In this document: one piece after another, positions 32,139 to 44,720 of the stretch
Layout of the letters: each line of letters starts with the position of its first letter
Position numbering within the stretch: the first letter of the stretch is position 1
Assembly: GCA_029959195.1 (NCBI GenBank)
Contig: CP114118.1
Coordinates: forward strand, 2,418,001 to 2,482,000
Origin: Dictyophora rubrovolvata
Lineage: Eukaryota > Basidiomycota > Agaricomycetes > Phallales > Phallaceae
Direction: 5' to 3'
DNA: 64,000 nt
Made by a program: the position numbers and the translations under genes
The notes under the pieces: model-generated
The model's input: the letters and a program-made list of their open reading frames with translations, nothing else
Told to the model about the DNA's origin: nothing
Databases searched by the model: none

Positions 32139-33861
32139 TGCTGAGGTTTTGGGGAAGGACTATCAAGAAAGAAGGATATATCAATTAAAACGCGAACACA
32201 GCAAACGTCCCGGAGAAGAAGCAAGGGCAATGATAATATGAGGGTGATGGTCGGATAAAGTAAGAGAAAGCGCTGCTATGGATGACAATTGATTTTATTT
32301 GAGTATATAAACGTGCGATGATGAAATGAACGAATCACCTTTTATTTCAAAAGGCGTGACGTATGGAAAGAAGAGACAGTATGATAGTTTTTTTCAGCTA
32401 ACAATATATAAAAGAAAGCCAGTGCTCTCAAGAGAATGGGCCAACGGTTGACCTAAAAATGACCCGTTCGATGCGTCATAAGTAAGGGAGTGCCTCCGAG
32501 CTTTAGACGCCCATACTGCTCTGGCCAGACCGGACCAAACTTTCGGTTTTTTCGTCCTTTACACATCACGGTCCGCCTTTCGGCACGGGTTCTTTAGTCT
32601 CCGAAAACTTCCCGTCCGTTCCTCTGTGACTGCACCACGTCACGGACCTTCTCAGCTCTAGCTCCTTTTGGCCGAACAGTCTGGATCTTTTGAACATATT
32701 GCCTATCTTGCATTTCTCTCTCGTCGATGATTGGCAAACAATGTGAGTTTGTTCAGACGCACGTTGACATTTCTCCCGTATAAGTTGCAGAAATAATCCA
32801 TATTATCGGGATGATGACAAGATGAGCTCAGCCTTACATATTTGACTTGTCTCTTTGTCCACGGATAAAACCCATCTTGTATTCAGAATGCCCGGTGCCC
32901 AGTTATAGCAAGACAAATTCGTTCACTTCGGAAACTTGACACGAAATTCAAATGATGGTAGCTATCTGCAATCCGCTGACTGTTTTTGGTCCGGATTATG
33001 TGCTTCTGGGCCTTTCCCTGACTCGCTTCTAATCTTGAAAAACAACTCGCAAAATCGCGTGTGTAAATTCCACCTTTTCCCTGAGTCACGCCAGCGATCC
33101 TATTCCAAAAACGTGCGGCATAAGGGGCAATTAAATTCCGTCAGGAGGCCATCCAACCGACCAGTCTAGGGCTAGTGTAGGCTTTACCCAAATACTTGGC
33201 AAGACATGAGATGCATGACCAATTGATTTCATTATACTCGCCCAAAGCACTTTGAAGGTTTCAGACTATGGACCCATAAGCCACAATCCAAGATCATACA
33301 TTCCATATTGTACTTAGGTTCTACGGAGAAAAACATGGAATTAAACATACAAACTTCATGCATTCGCTGTAGTCATGTCTGTATTCTCAATTTTATATTA
33401 GCTGTCAAATGTTTTTTGTGCATCTTCTCTAGTTAGCTTCGCTGAATTTAATTAGCAATCATGTCTACACTTTCAATCAGATCACGGGGGTTTTGAGGAA
33501 AATGTGATTCAACGAGAACCGGGAACCAATCAACATCTTGTCCGACTGCATCGCAGCCAAGCTCATCACTCTACTAAACCTCAGCACAGATCGATACAGC
33601 CCAGTTGATCTCTTGTATATTGAAATGGATCGTACCAAGTGCGATGGGCTATCATCCGGAATGAAGGGGTCACAAGCCCGTAAAAATGATTTTTGAGATG
33701 AACGTAGCACATGGTGTTGAACTTCTCCCAACGAGACACTTCACCTTTTCGGCCGGCCTGCAATGGAAGTATACACAGCCTAATATTTCAGTCAGACCGT
33801 TCCTTTTTCTTCATAATAACAAAAAAAACTTGCAGATGGTCACCTAGCCGGTAAATATAAC
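32139..33861. other. intergenic, no convincing gene
   Basis: About 1.7 kb between the divergent-side promoter of TPS1 and the COQ9 stop. Short frames at 32883-33169 and 33477-33763 show no family motif or splice-supported extension. Confidence 0.45.
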
Positions 33862-34675
33862 TCATATCAATCCTCGGCTTCTCGCGACTCCTCTTAAACT
33901 TCGGTATATATAATCCCCAAATTGAGCGGTATCCGACAGTGCTTGATGTGTATGTGATCGAGATTCCAATAGCGTATCAAGGAATTGGAAAGCGGTTCTC
34001 GGTGAAGTAAACTGGTGCAATTCTGTTGTATATATGAGTCATGAATACGACTATTTTTCTAATAATCTAGACCTTTTACTTACCGGCTGCACCATATGCC
34101 AGGGCAAGCGAAGTTCGATTGGCATACCAAGATGTCTAAAGCAACTCATTAGAAAAGACTCTGGCAAACTTGACTTGACCAAGACATACACCGACGGAAG
34201 TATCACCGGACAACTTGCATGCTTCATGGGCTACTCGGCCGACGTGCCAAAGAGCGGGCGTGATATGCATAATAGGAACCAAACTTGTTCCCTCCGTGGC
34301 TATTAGAGCAAATGCCTAAAGTTGGTAAATCGACCACTGTAGTATGTATAACGAAAGCGCTCTAACCTCTGGGAGAAGTTCCAACACAGGTTCATTCCAA
34401 CTCAAACGTCTCCTCAAAGCAGCGCGTATGGAATTAATTTCTTTTTGACCTTCCTGACGGTTTCCCATCTCGATAAGCCCTTCGTCTAGCCACGCATTGA
34501 CCAGCGTCCTTCGCGCATCATCACCTCGTCCAAATAATGCGGTAATCGCTATTTCGGATAACGGCCCATTGGTCAGATTATTTGAAAGACTAACTGGAGC
34601 TAAAGACAACGCTTTACGCGTAAACCCATGTTCTCTGACAAGAGACACAGCTTGACGGAGGATAGCGTCGCGCAT
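33862..34675 (-). CDS. COQ9: ubiquinone biosynthesis protein COQ9
   Basis: Exons 34675-34367, 34315-34196, 34135-34084 and 34022-33862 give 213 residues. COQ9 is a mitochondrial lipid-binding partner of the COQ7 hydroxylase. Family landmarks: LVREHGFTRKALSLAP near the start, ITALFGRGDDARRTLVNAWL, RLSWNEPVLELLPEAFALIA, EACKLSGDTSTSWYANRTSL, YGAAELHQFTSPRTAFQFLD and DYIYRSLRGVARSRGL at the end. The start at 34675 gives no clear mitochondrial presequence, and the frame is open for 90 bases upstream. An additional 5' exon carrying the targeting sequence may have been missed. Confidence 0.88.
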
Positions 34676-35463
34676 CAGGACTGGACCCAAAAGGCTTTTG
34701 ATTACGTGATGGATCCCCGCAAAGCCCAAAACCAACCCAAAACCTCTTTCTTTTACATCTGTCACTTTATCAACGACGATGTTGCTTTTTTAGCGCTATT
34801 TAGTTATCGTGCCTAAGTCGAGCACGAAGATCATCGGAAGGTCAGTGCGTTTATCATCATGGCACTGCGATTGCAGCTCAGCTCAACTTTGTGAACGTAC
34901 TAAGTGCCCATCTGACTGATAGAAGTCTGACCTATTACGGTTAAGGATATCACTTCTGAATCCTTTGGAGACATACTTCAATCTTTTGGTGTCCATGTGG
35001 TTGATTTCAGGAGTTTTTGCGTACTGTGGCCATAATAAACGCTAACTTGGGCAATGATTATCTACGACATCCGGACCAAAATTTGCAAGCTTCTACGAGT
35101 CGGCAACATCTTTTTAAACCCACAAAAGCCTCTCCCTCTTAAATCCCATATAGAAGATATGTCCTTATTGTGTCGACGGCACTGTTACTAGATCAGCGGA
35201 TCAACCAGCTATTTATTCCTAATCGGTGTTTTGATGAACTTTAGTACCTTGATATTACGTTGATGAAGATTGGACTATAAAAGGTGAGCTCAATTTTTTG
35301 TTCTGATTGATGAAAAATGACAGGTGATAGATAACTTTGCAATATTTTGAAATGGTATTTTCCTTTTCCATAATGTAAGAAGCAGTGCTCGTGGCTTTTT
35401 TCTTTCATAAAGGCGATCGAGATGCAATAACCTGTCCACCCTCGTTCCTCAAACCTCTTTAGT
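34676..35463. other. intergenic
   Basis: Separates divergent COQ9 and DUF6533 genes. May hold an unrecognised 5' exon of COQ9. No other gene seen. Confidence 0.4.
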
Positions 35464-37250
35464 ATGGATAACAGCACATTGAGCAACGGAACTACTACGG
35501 AGGCACTGTCGCCAGCGGATATCACAGCACTATACCAAGTGTTAGTCGAAAAAATTTATACATATATTTTTTCTGATTAAAGGCCGGGTAGTTACGTGGC
35601 GGTCTATATATTGTTCAGCAGCATTGGTGATTAATAACATTTTCAATATAATGCCTATTTTGCTGATAGTGTACTGATTTAACCCACAGCGGTCTTGGTA
35701 TACACTACGATTCTGAGCTTAGGAGACGAGGTCGAGTACATTTGGCTGGGCCGCTTCAGCCTTCCCGCATTCCTCTATTATCTTGCCAGATACCCGATCC
35801 TTGCGTCTCAGTTTCTTAGTATTCTAGCAAGTCTTTTACCGGCAGCCAATACGGTCTGTCTGTTTCTTTGATTGCTTTGACAGTTAAATTTCAACATTTG
35901 ATAGTCCGAGAGGTATGCGTCAACATATTCAGTTTTATTGAACACTTGAATAGCTATTTATATTAGCGCCTGCTCGCTTCTGTCTGACTTTTACGGCGCC
36001 ATATCATTACTTCCCTATATTGGAATCCAAGGTCACAACCTCCCATTTAAAATCTTTAAAACGGCTAAGCATTAACAGGCTTATTGATTGCTCGAGCATA
36101 CGCACTCTATCCTGGGAATCTATGGGTCGCTGTGGGACTGAATCTACCTTTTGTCGTCGGTTTGTTCTTCGGAATTTATGGTATGTTGACTTTCTCTCTA
36201 AAATAATATGCGGTATACAATTCTAATGTTTGGTCGCTGAAGTTTCTGCTGCGTACCCAGGATGCACGGCGAATGATGATTTCAGGTAATCTCCTGTTTC
36301 ATTGGTTTTTGCTTAATAAATATCATTAACGAAACTGTTAGTTGTGAGATTTTACAAATATCCAACAATTCACATATGTATATAGACTCATATCTTTTTA
36401 GCTACCATCAAATTGTTAAATGCAGCTCAATTTATCTCGACGGCTGTCACAGATATTGTGGTGTTTCTGGCCGTTATTGTGAAAATTTGGGGTATATGGA
36501 AACTGAGACGAAACTTGGATCTGCGTAATGACGAGCCCGGTATTGGTATTGTGCTGTTTTCCCAAGGTACGTACCCGAACGTTGGAAGAATGGGCCTTAC
36601 AAAATTTCAATGCAACCTTCACAAGGTCTCTCAAGATTTTGGCAAGTTATATGCGGTTAGGGGTATTTTGTCAAATTTTACTGATAGTTCTTCCAGCTTT
36701 GTTCTTTTTTTGACTTTAACCAGTACCATACTTCTGACAGTAGGTTTGCTTGCTTCATATAGAATGGTTGGGTAACCTGACTGTTTTTTCTGTTACTAGG
36801 CAGGACCGGTAAGCACACCAGAGACGAAGGGTTGGATTTTGCAATGACAATAAACTCCAGGGACAGATTGCGGTCGATTTTTCCTACCTTCAAGAAACGT
36901 AAGCCACTCAGACTTTCGTCATATCGCAGAGCTTAATCAAATGATTTTCCTGACGCAGAATCTCTATCATCCTCATTTGTCAGTTCTCATTAGATCTCCG
37001 TCGGCGCAATAAAGTTCATATCGACACCGTGGAGCTTCCAACAATGACGTTCGATGCTCAAGGTGCTCGAAGTGTATTACGATACGTCCACGAAACTTTC
37101 ATAGCAGAGTTTGGAGAGCGGGATCTTCTCGAGGATGCCAGTAATAGCACTGCAAACGGGGACAACGTTGACTCTAGTACAGCTAGAGATGAAGAGAATG
37201 GGTTCCGGTTAAATGAGACGCGGCCAGTCCGAATTTCTGGTGAATCATAA
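35464..37250 (+). CDS. DUF6533 membrane protein
   Basis: Exons I trust: 35464-35540, 35583-35626, 35690-35853, 35905-35912, 35967-36031, 36079-36180, then a C-terminal part including 36404 to about 36565 and 36964-37250. The family signature AVLVYTTILSLGDEVEYIWL followed by GRFSLPAFLYYLARYPI is clear. More helices follow (ACSLLSDFYGAISLLPYIGI, NLPFVVGLFFGIY, FISTAVTDIVVFLAVIV), then ISIILICQFSLDLRRRN and a hydrophilic tail ending in RVSGES-like text. Exon 4 is only 8 bases. The joins at 36270-36404 and 36565-36964 could not be resolved in frame, so the coding model is incomplete there or the gene carries damage. Function unknown. Confidence 0.72.
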
Positions 37251-38344
37251 CTCCACGACTTCTCGTGCATTGATATTTGCCTCCCAAAAATGCCTGTGCT
37301 TGTCACTTAGCGCGCGCTCTCATTAATCAAACTCATTGTTTAAAAAGTATTCGGATTCAACGTGATACTCAAATGCTACTTCTCAATTCATTCACTTGAA
37401 ATTCCGCATGTATATTTATCATTTATCATATATGTAAATACTTCCCGTCTTTTTCTTGTCTAATTGATTTAATTTTTTTCACGGCACCGAGTGCATCACA
37501 GAAGACCGAAGGCGATCCTTTTCACGATAGCTCTCAACGGCTTGACTCGCGAAGCTGTAAGTATCTCAAGACTGGCTGGCTGAGAATCCAAAACAGCAAA
37601 TTGCAACCGAAATCATTGATTCATTATGTGACAGCGTCTTCGTCACGACTCACGACTAGTACTTCACTTGAATCAACTGTCTTCCCTAGGCCTTCTGACG
37701 AACAAATAAACAAACACTTTCATCCATGAGGACAGAAGGCTTTGTATTTACGGACGGCATGCACGTCTCGTGGACTACTAGTACCGCCACGATATCGGAG
37801 ATATCAACCATGATGATACCATGAACTCACCTGCTGTTCCTCCCGTCGCGGTGGTGATTCAGTGGAGTAGCCGTCAAAGTACACAGCTATGTCCTCATGT
37901 CAATATACATATGTATATATCAAATGTACGTACTGCGGCGACAACTCAGGCACGTGTTAATCATTGTAATATAGCCTACAACAGCCTATGACGTTACTTC
38001 GGCAATATTGATGGTTAGCATATCTTTTCCCAAAAGAAGGACAAGGCTGTGAGTATGACTACCGACCAGCATGCCATCTAATACCTCCATAGCCAATTTG
38101 AGGGTCGATCCGAGTTTGCTTCCGTTCATCATCCCTCCTATTATAATGGTTGCGCTGCGCTGTTCAACTCCTAAAAGGATGTATTAGTCCTTTGACGCCC
38201 CATAAACTCGAAATCCGTATTTCCCTTATTAAATAAGCCACTTCATTACAAATGAAATTGCTCTCTTTGTCTCTCAACAACAACAAAGAATGGTAATGCC
38301 TTTCTTTACGTCTTTCTTTATTTCCGTGCTCCTTTCTGACTGTT
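37251..38344. other. intergenic, no gene seen
   Basis: About 1.1 kb with stops in all frames and no motif recognised. The last 100 bases form the upstream region of the deaminase-like gene. Confidence 0.45.
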
Positions 38345-39718
38345 ATGCAGCTCACTCTGGCCATGACCTCAGTTCCAGCGAGGCTTTTTAAGCCCTTGTC
38401 AACCGTAAAAGAAGACCAGTCATTCCGCCCATCGCCCAAGAAGCGCAGATTCAACCAGCCCTCGATGGTCAACCTCCAAAGTGCTCGTGCTGGTCTCAGG
38501 ATTGCGAAGCCTCTCGTATTGGATGCCTTTGCCGAGCTTATAACATATATGATTTCTCCTGGCCATTGCAAAGTGAACGAGCTACAGAAGGATAAAGCAG
38601 AACTCGAACGAGTGGCTACCGCTTTCCGAATTAGCCCTTCTGGGAACCGCGTCCATCTCGTCATTGCAGCAAGCGGTATCACGGAAGAACATGTTCAATC
38701 ATTTCATCGCATATGGCGCATTCTCCGAGCCATCTCTCGTCCAAATGGTAAAGCCCGGGAAAGTACTCTTGAGGAGCATTACCCCCGAGTCGTCCGAGAA
38801 GTCTACACAATGTGCTACGATGTTACCTATAAGCAAATATTTCAACAGTGGGGAGAACGAGTCTTGCTCCATCCGGATATGAAGAGACCGAGCGTGCTCG
38901 GTCGTCAATCCACTATGGACAATCTAGCCAAAATCTTCACCTGCGTAGAACAATGCCAGCACTTTTTCAAATTGCAAAGCACAGGCAGCCGTTCGGAAGA
39001 CATAGTGGACGCTCGTTGGAAATGGTTTGCAATGTGGATGAACGAGTTTACGTCGCTGACGTACGAAGTGTGTTCAGCCAAGTCCTTTTGTGAGTTATGG
39101 GCTTCATTATGCGATTATCAGTGTAAGCCAACTTGTTCGCTTGTTCGTTTATCGTAACCATTACGTATCCATGCTCATCGCATTTCGTCTTTGTTGGCCT
39201 CCGCAGCTCCACCCCCTATACGCCAAGCGATCGAGAATTTGACAACATTACATCGAGCCATCAATTTTATAATCTACTTCGCAATGCACCCCTCCCAGAA
39301 GATTTTTGCATCAGATCTTGATATTATTCTTGTCCCATTAGATCATCCTTCATGGAGCCCAAGTCCGATTCGCTCTCCAGACGAAAAGGGTCCCGATATC
39401 ACCGTTGTTGTCATCAATAGTGATAGCAACGGCAACCGCAACAACAGCGAGTCAGGCTTGGCAGCCCACTGTCCCAAATCTAAATCGGAATCCGAATTCA
39501 CAACCTATACACATGCACCTCGTGCTCTGATCGAGTATCTTGAATACGATCGTATTTATGCCTCTGCGCCTCCTGCTTTGAGTTACATCGGTCTGTCCCA
39601 CCCTTGTTGCAGTGAGTGTGAAGAGTGGATTTCTGTAATTTTGCCCCGCTGTTTCGTAGATATTGATCCTTCTGTGATATGTGGACACTATGTCACTCGG
39701 ACCGCTTTGAAAATTTAG
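38345..39718 (+). CDS. fungal deaminase-like protein with altered active site
   Basis: Exons 38345-39122 and 39207-39718 give 429 residues (or 423 from the in-frame ATG at 38363). The N-terminal part is helical with a basic patch (PSPKKRRF). The C-terminal block HAPRALIEYLEYDR followed by LSYIGLSHPCCSECEEWI resembles the zinc-dependent deaminase-like domain of many fungal proteins (OTT_1508-like group), where H-A-E and P-C-x-x-C bind zinc and shuttle protons. The PCxxC half is intact (PCCSEC), but the Glu of H-A-E is Pro (CAT GCA CCT). That would remove the usual catalytic acid, so a non-catalytic role is possible. Family assignment rests on this short region. Confidence 0.68.
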
Positions 39719-39952
39719 TTTATAATAGTTTAGAATAGTGTACGTATGTAAGTTGTGAATGAGTATTAACGATCGGATTCCGATACCGGTAATTAGAAGT
39801 CAGCGGTGCCCGGATGTGAATTTCAGGATGTATCATGTTCCACGCTCAAGAGATCAAATTGAGGTTGACCTCTCTCTTTCACCACGATACTACTGCTCAA
39901 CAAAGTACTCGCACTTTCGTTCAAAAAACCCTGGCAAAGTTATTATTCAACT

Positions 39953-41386
39953 ATGCCAATCCAGCCTATTTATTACGGATGTATGGCATTAAACACATAG
40001 CTCAGTGCTCTGCAGCTGTATTAACTTTGATTTTGATTTTTTTGTTCCAGATGATGGGTCACCATTCGCAGCCAAATTAGAAGCTATGCTGCTACTTAAA
40101 AATCTTACAGCTAGACGTGTACGTGTGTTATGTTCATTTTCATCGAACTACTCTCCGACACGATCCTCTAATAGGTCGATGTAAGTTTTGACCGGAAGAG
40201 CCTAAGCTATACAACACTCAAAAAGGCTATTACTGCCAGGTCCCGCTATACCCTCCCCGACCGCAACTACTCAATCTTCTCGGCGTACCATATAGGCGTA
40301 TTCCAGTTCTAGCACTAGGACGGGACCTGTATGTCGATTCATCACTGCTCGTGAATGTTTTGGAACGACGATTTCCCGAACATACTTTATTCCCTGCACG
40401 CAAGGATGGTGGAAATCCTGGTGCGGGTATACAAAAAGCTTTTGTTCAATATTACGCGGATCGGAGTTTGTTTCATCTTGGGTTTAAGGTAATGCCATGG
40501 AAGAAGACTCCGAAGGCTTTGCAGGAGGATAGAGTTAAAGTAATGCCACAATTCTGATGTTGCGACGTTTTTTTCTTTTTTTTTCTTGCTTATGGGTATT
40601 GTGTTTTAAGGTTATAGGTCGTCCTGTTGATTTCGACGGGCTAGAAGCTCAGGTTGAAATCAGTCATAGTGAACTTTCTTCGCATTTGGTAAGGAAAAAT
40701 ACTCAAAGCTTTTCAAAACACATGGTTCAGTGATTTATCTCGGTGCTTAGGAGCTTGTAAATGAACAACTATCAGATGGCAGGGAGTGGGTGTTAGACAC
40801 CGTAACACCTAGTTTTACGGACGTGGGAATGTACTTCCTCCTAGCTTGGGTGCGATCATTCCGAAAGACTCGTCCCGTGTTCGATACAACGCAGTTCCCA
40901 TATGCTGTATCTGTAAGTTCCTGAAAATATGCCTATACCTATACCTCACACTTCATTTCACTCCAGTGGCTCGATCGTTTTGACAGTCTCCTAAAATCCA
41001 AACGATCTGCGCTACCTTTGTCCAAGATAACAGGCGAAGACGCTGCCAAAGAAATCCTATCCTCCGATTATGAGGATTTGGCTTGCGTTGGATTTGATGA
41101 TGTCGAAGCGAAGAGATTAGGTCTTACGCGTGGGATGAAAATTGCTATTTATCCTGATGATACAGGTATAAATTTTTTTTTTCAATTCCTTGGCAATATA
41201 CTTGATACATATATATTAATGAAACAATTAGGATCGGATGTTGATACGTATGGAAAACTCATTGCTTTAAACAAGAAAGAGATTGTCATCGAGGTTAATT
41301 CCGGGAGCGAGGCAAAGTCTGTTCGAGTTCATTTCCCGAGGCTGGGTTTTGGAATCAAATCTCTGAGCAGTGGTGCAAAGTTATGA
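39953..41386 (+). CDS. glutathione S-transferase-like protein
   Basis: Exons 39953-39980, 40051-40118, 40175-40180, 40240-40539, 40611-40688, 40751-40912, 40967-41165 and 41232-41386 give 331 residues. The N-terminal thioredoxin-like fold reads MPIQPIYYGYDGSPFAAKLE, then ARRVDVPLYPPRPQLLNLLG and YRRIPVLALGRDLYVDSSLL. The helical domain follows with QYYADRSLFHLG, VEISHSELSSHLELVNEQLS and FLLAWVRSFRK. A C-terminal segment of about 100 residues (LARSDYEDLA-like, GMKIAIYPDDTGSDVDTYGK) extends beyond a plain GST. The 6-base exon (GTC GAT) supplies the V-D of the expected VDVP word. Likely cytosolic; substrate unknown. Confidence 0.85.
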
Positions 41387-43569
41387 GAAAATTGATTTCA
41401 GATTGCGGTTTATGATGCATTCATGTGTAAGTGTATGAATAACACTCATTGTTTAATCAAATGAGATTATATTTGCTTGTCCTGTAAAGTCCTTTCTTTC
41501 ATCTGTGAATGTCACACTTGATTTTGCAGAAGCTAATTGCACCCACCCAACTCAATCAGATCCGTGATCTTCCTTTTTCTCCTTCCCCATCCATTTCCCT
41601 CGGTCCCTCCATTACCATTACCACTCTTCATCTTCAGTCTCTTCGCCGGAGTCTCTATATTCCGCGATAGATAGCCCCCTTTCATCTGAGAACAACGATG
41701 AGTACTAAACTCAAATAATTGAAATTTATTGTGACAATGGGAGCACATTATCACTTACTCCCGATTCATGAATGTTGAAGTTCAACTTCTGGTTTGGGAC
41801 GTTAGAACTTAGCAGGAATGGTTCCGAGACTCGGAACAAATCCAGACGTCTAAGTTCGTTAGGGAGTGTAACAACCCTTGGTGCTGCTATGCTCTCTGTT
41901 TCAAACACTTCGGTCTCGACGAATAGGTTTCGGGCATAAATATATGAATGCTCACACGTGCCCGTTTGGGGCCCAAAGACAAAATCGGTCTACATGTCAG
42001 CGCACTCGGTACTAACACCTACCTCATGATTACCAGTTATAAATGTACCCTGTGGAAAGCATAAGTTGATTAGGACTGAGGAGTTGACTGATCATGGCAG
42101 TCATCGAAATACTCTCACGACTGATAGCGTCTTATCTTATCTCACCCTTTGTTTAAATAATTTCTTTCATATTTCGCTTCGAGAGCAATTTACCTCTAAA
42201 TCAATGACGTCGAACATAAGTACTTAAGTATTCGGGAGGGCATATATAATAAATATGTCAGTTAATATACATATTCAAACATTTGAACACTGTCTCGATT
42301 GTGAGTACGTCCAAAGTGGGTATCAAAACGCCAGTTTAGCTCTTATCATTGCTCTTGTAACACATGTCGCAAGGGAAGCAGAAGAGAGTTGCGATGACTG
42401 TTCATAACAACAGTGCATATTATGTGATTTATGTGATTTGAATGTTCGAAGAAAGAAAAGACGCACTGTCACAAACGCTCTAAATGTCAAAGAAAACGCA
42501 GTCATGGTAAACAGACGATCTATAATATATAACAGGAAAACACATACGCCGCATGCTTTATGACATGGGGTCTGATCAAGACATGATGCGCAACATCTCT
42601 AGGTATCAGAAGTTTGAGTGACTTAGAGGAGACAATGCCGGGGATTCCCGGTTTGATGTACTATTAGTGTACGCACATGGCAACTTGAAAGTTCGTCTCT
42701 CGGGTTTCCTCCTCGCAAACGCGTGGCGAGATTACCAGGATCCGAAATCGGAGTTGGATACGAAGCGGCCTTCATGCTTGGGATTGGAGTACTTTGTGTA
42801 GCCATTGATGTTGATTGTAAGAAATATCGGTGAACGGTGCTGTTATATTTTTGAAGGTTATATAAAGCCTCTCAATGTCATTGATCCACTACACACCTTT
42901 AAGTACTAGTAATATCCGGGGGGGGGGGGGGGGGGGAAGTTGAGAAAGATAACAAGTGCTGGAGTGCAGAAAACAACTCAGATGAGCGAGCCTATATATA
43001 TATGAAAGCTGCGAGATTAGGAGTTGCATCGGAGAAGACAATTCCGAACAATGCGCTTATGGCAGTATGGCATGTAAAAATAATGGACTGTCACCGCAAT
43101 CCGACAGGCTCGTGGTAGGGGGAAGAAACAGCCACAGGGCAAGGTTACCTTATTGTCTGGCGGCACCACTCAGATAAGACCCATATATGAGCAAAGTCAG
43201 CATTGATTTGTTCAAATCATTGTTATTTCTTGCTGTGCAGGGAAGGGACGCCAGTCCGTAAAAGGAACTCAGGGAGAGGATTATGCCCTCTCAAGGCCTT
43301 TCCCTTATTTACTGACCGACTCGGCTGACTAAAGTTGGAGCCCGAGGCATACCCGGCGTGCTGATTTGAGAGCTACATCAAACGAAAATGGGATTATTCA
43401 CAACAACATACGATTTGTTTGAATTAGGGGGATGTAAACCGTCTTTAAAGCAAATATAATTAACACGAATTAAAAAAGAAATATCCAAATTTGACTAGTT
43501 TACTATCACCAGTCATATCACTTTTTTTTTTTTTTTTTATAATCAATTACCGGCGTAGATGCGTTACAT
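41387..43569. other. mostly gene-free; possible minus-strand exons at 41533-41988
   Basis: On the minus strand a frame reading SIHIYARNLFVETEVFETES and PNELRRLDLFRVSEPFLLSS (to 41759) can splice by GTAAGT...TCTCAG to a basic tail (KRLKMKSGNGNGG, RRKRKITDLIELGGCN) ending 41533. I do not recognise it and could not find an in-frame start, so it is left as a possible gene or remnant. The rest holds a 19-base G run (42918-42936) and a 17-base T run (43522-43538) and no other gene. Confidence 0.35.
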
Positions 43570-44497
43570 TCATAAGTTGACCTCTCGCTCTATCGTTCTC
43601 AAAAAATGAAGCATCTAGAAGTAACACGTCACATGGAAGATATGTGATTCAAAGAAGAATTTTACAAATTGATGACGTTCCTCGCCCAACTGTTTTCCAA
43701 CGTCGGTTTTGAGACGATCCCGGAGTTTGAGTAGTTTATCGTAAAAGTGCTGAATAGCAGACGAATCATCTGACGGATCATATAAAGGACTATGAAAATG
43801 AGGTGTTAGTCAATGCGGGTTTGATTTTAGATCCGAATTCTTCTCATATACCGGTTTTTGACTGCACCAAAGGCTGCGCAGCGCATGATACCTAGGTAGT
43901 TGAATAAATTGCATCATTCATTAGAATCTCTCGCTCAGAACCTATGACCGAGAAACCAACCAATGGCCCCCATGGCATCCAAACGGTCGGCATCTTGCAC
44001 ACAGTGGAGTTCCAGACACGTTTGATGCCAGGCTGTTAGGCCCCCAGTTTCGCGCAACTTAGACTCGGTGGACCACGAGATATTGTCTATAATTTTGCAA
44101 ATTAGGTCAGCTCGTCCATCCGCTTGAATGTCTAGTTCAGCATTTTGTTGGGAAACAGTCTCGAAAAATGGTGCTAAGAGTTCACGAGTAGATTTGGATT
44201 CGCCGAAGAAATATTTTTTATCGTTTATATCGTGAAATAGGGCGGATACCTCAACCACAAAAACATCAATTTGAGAAGAGTTTTGGCTTGATTGTAAACG
44301 GTCTGCAAGATGGAGGGCTGTCTTCCTAACGCGATTTACTGAGAGAAAGGTTTTTATTTTTTATTATTATTTTTTTGGGAAACCTGAAACTTCATACCAT
44401 GTAATGCGTCATGCGACGGATCGTATTTGCTCATTACTTGTTCCATCATCTCTTGAGCGAGGTGAATAGCCTTCCTTTCCGACTCATTTCGATACAT
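43570..44497 (-). CDS. HD-domain metal-dependent phosphohydrolase
   Basis: Exons 44497-44398, 44338-43961, 43891-43852, 43789-43666 and 43614-43570 give 228 residues. The HD metal site is visible as [20 protein letters not shown] (first His), [15 protein letters not shown] (HD pair) and [20 protein letters not shown] (last Asp). Then come [31 protein letters not shown] and [17 protein letters not shown], as in small fungal and bacterial HD hydrolases of the YedJ type. Expected substrate is a nucleotide or phosphate ester, not known. It diverges from the zinc transporter gene with about 220 bases between start codons. Confidence 0.87.
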
Positions 44498-44720
44498 ATT
44501 CGCAGGTGATGGAGAAAAGCAATGAGGCAATCAAGTTGGTCAGCTGTCAGGTATTTTATATCCATCGTAGCCAGAGCGTTGCGTGCAACTATGTCGGCCG
44601 GACATTTCCGGACGTTTTGAAGCTCCGCGATCACGACTGGACAGGTAGCGCGGTCAAGTTTGTCAACGTCGTCAGCGGTCTCTTTCCTTTCCCTATTATC
44701 CCGAGTGAAAACAACGAAGA

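Noticed and set aside
38164-38682. Minus-strand 172-codon frame
   Set aside because: Antisense to exon 1 of the deaminase-like gene, which has family support.
41533-41754. Possible zinc-finger text (CSHCHNKF...HRC) on the minus strand
   Set aside because: It comes from reading through a likely intron (GTAAGT...TCTCAG) in the wrong phase; treated only as part of a weak unassigned gene.
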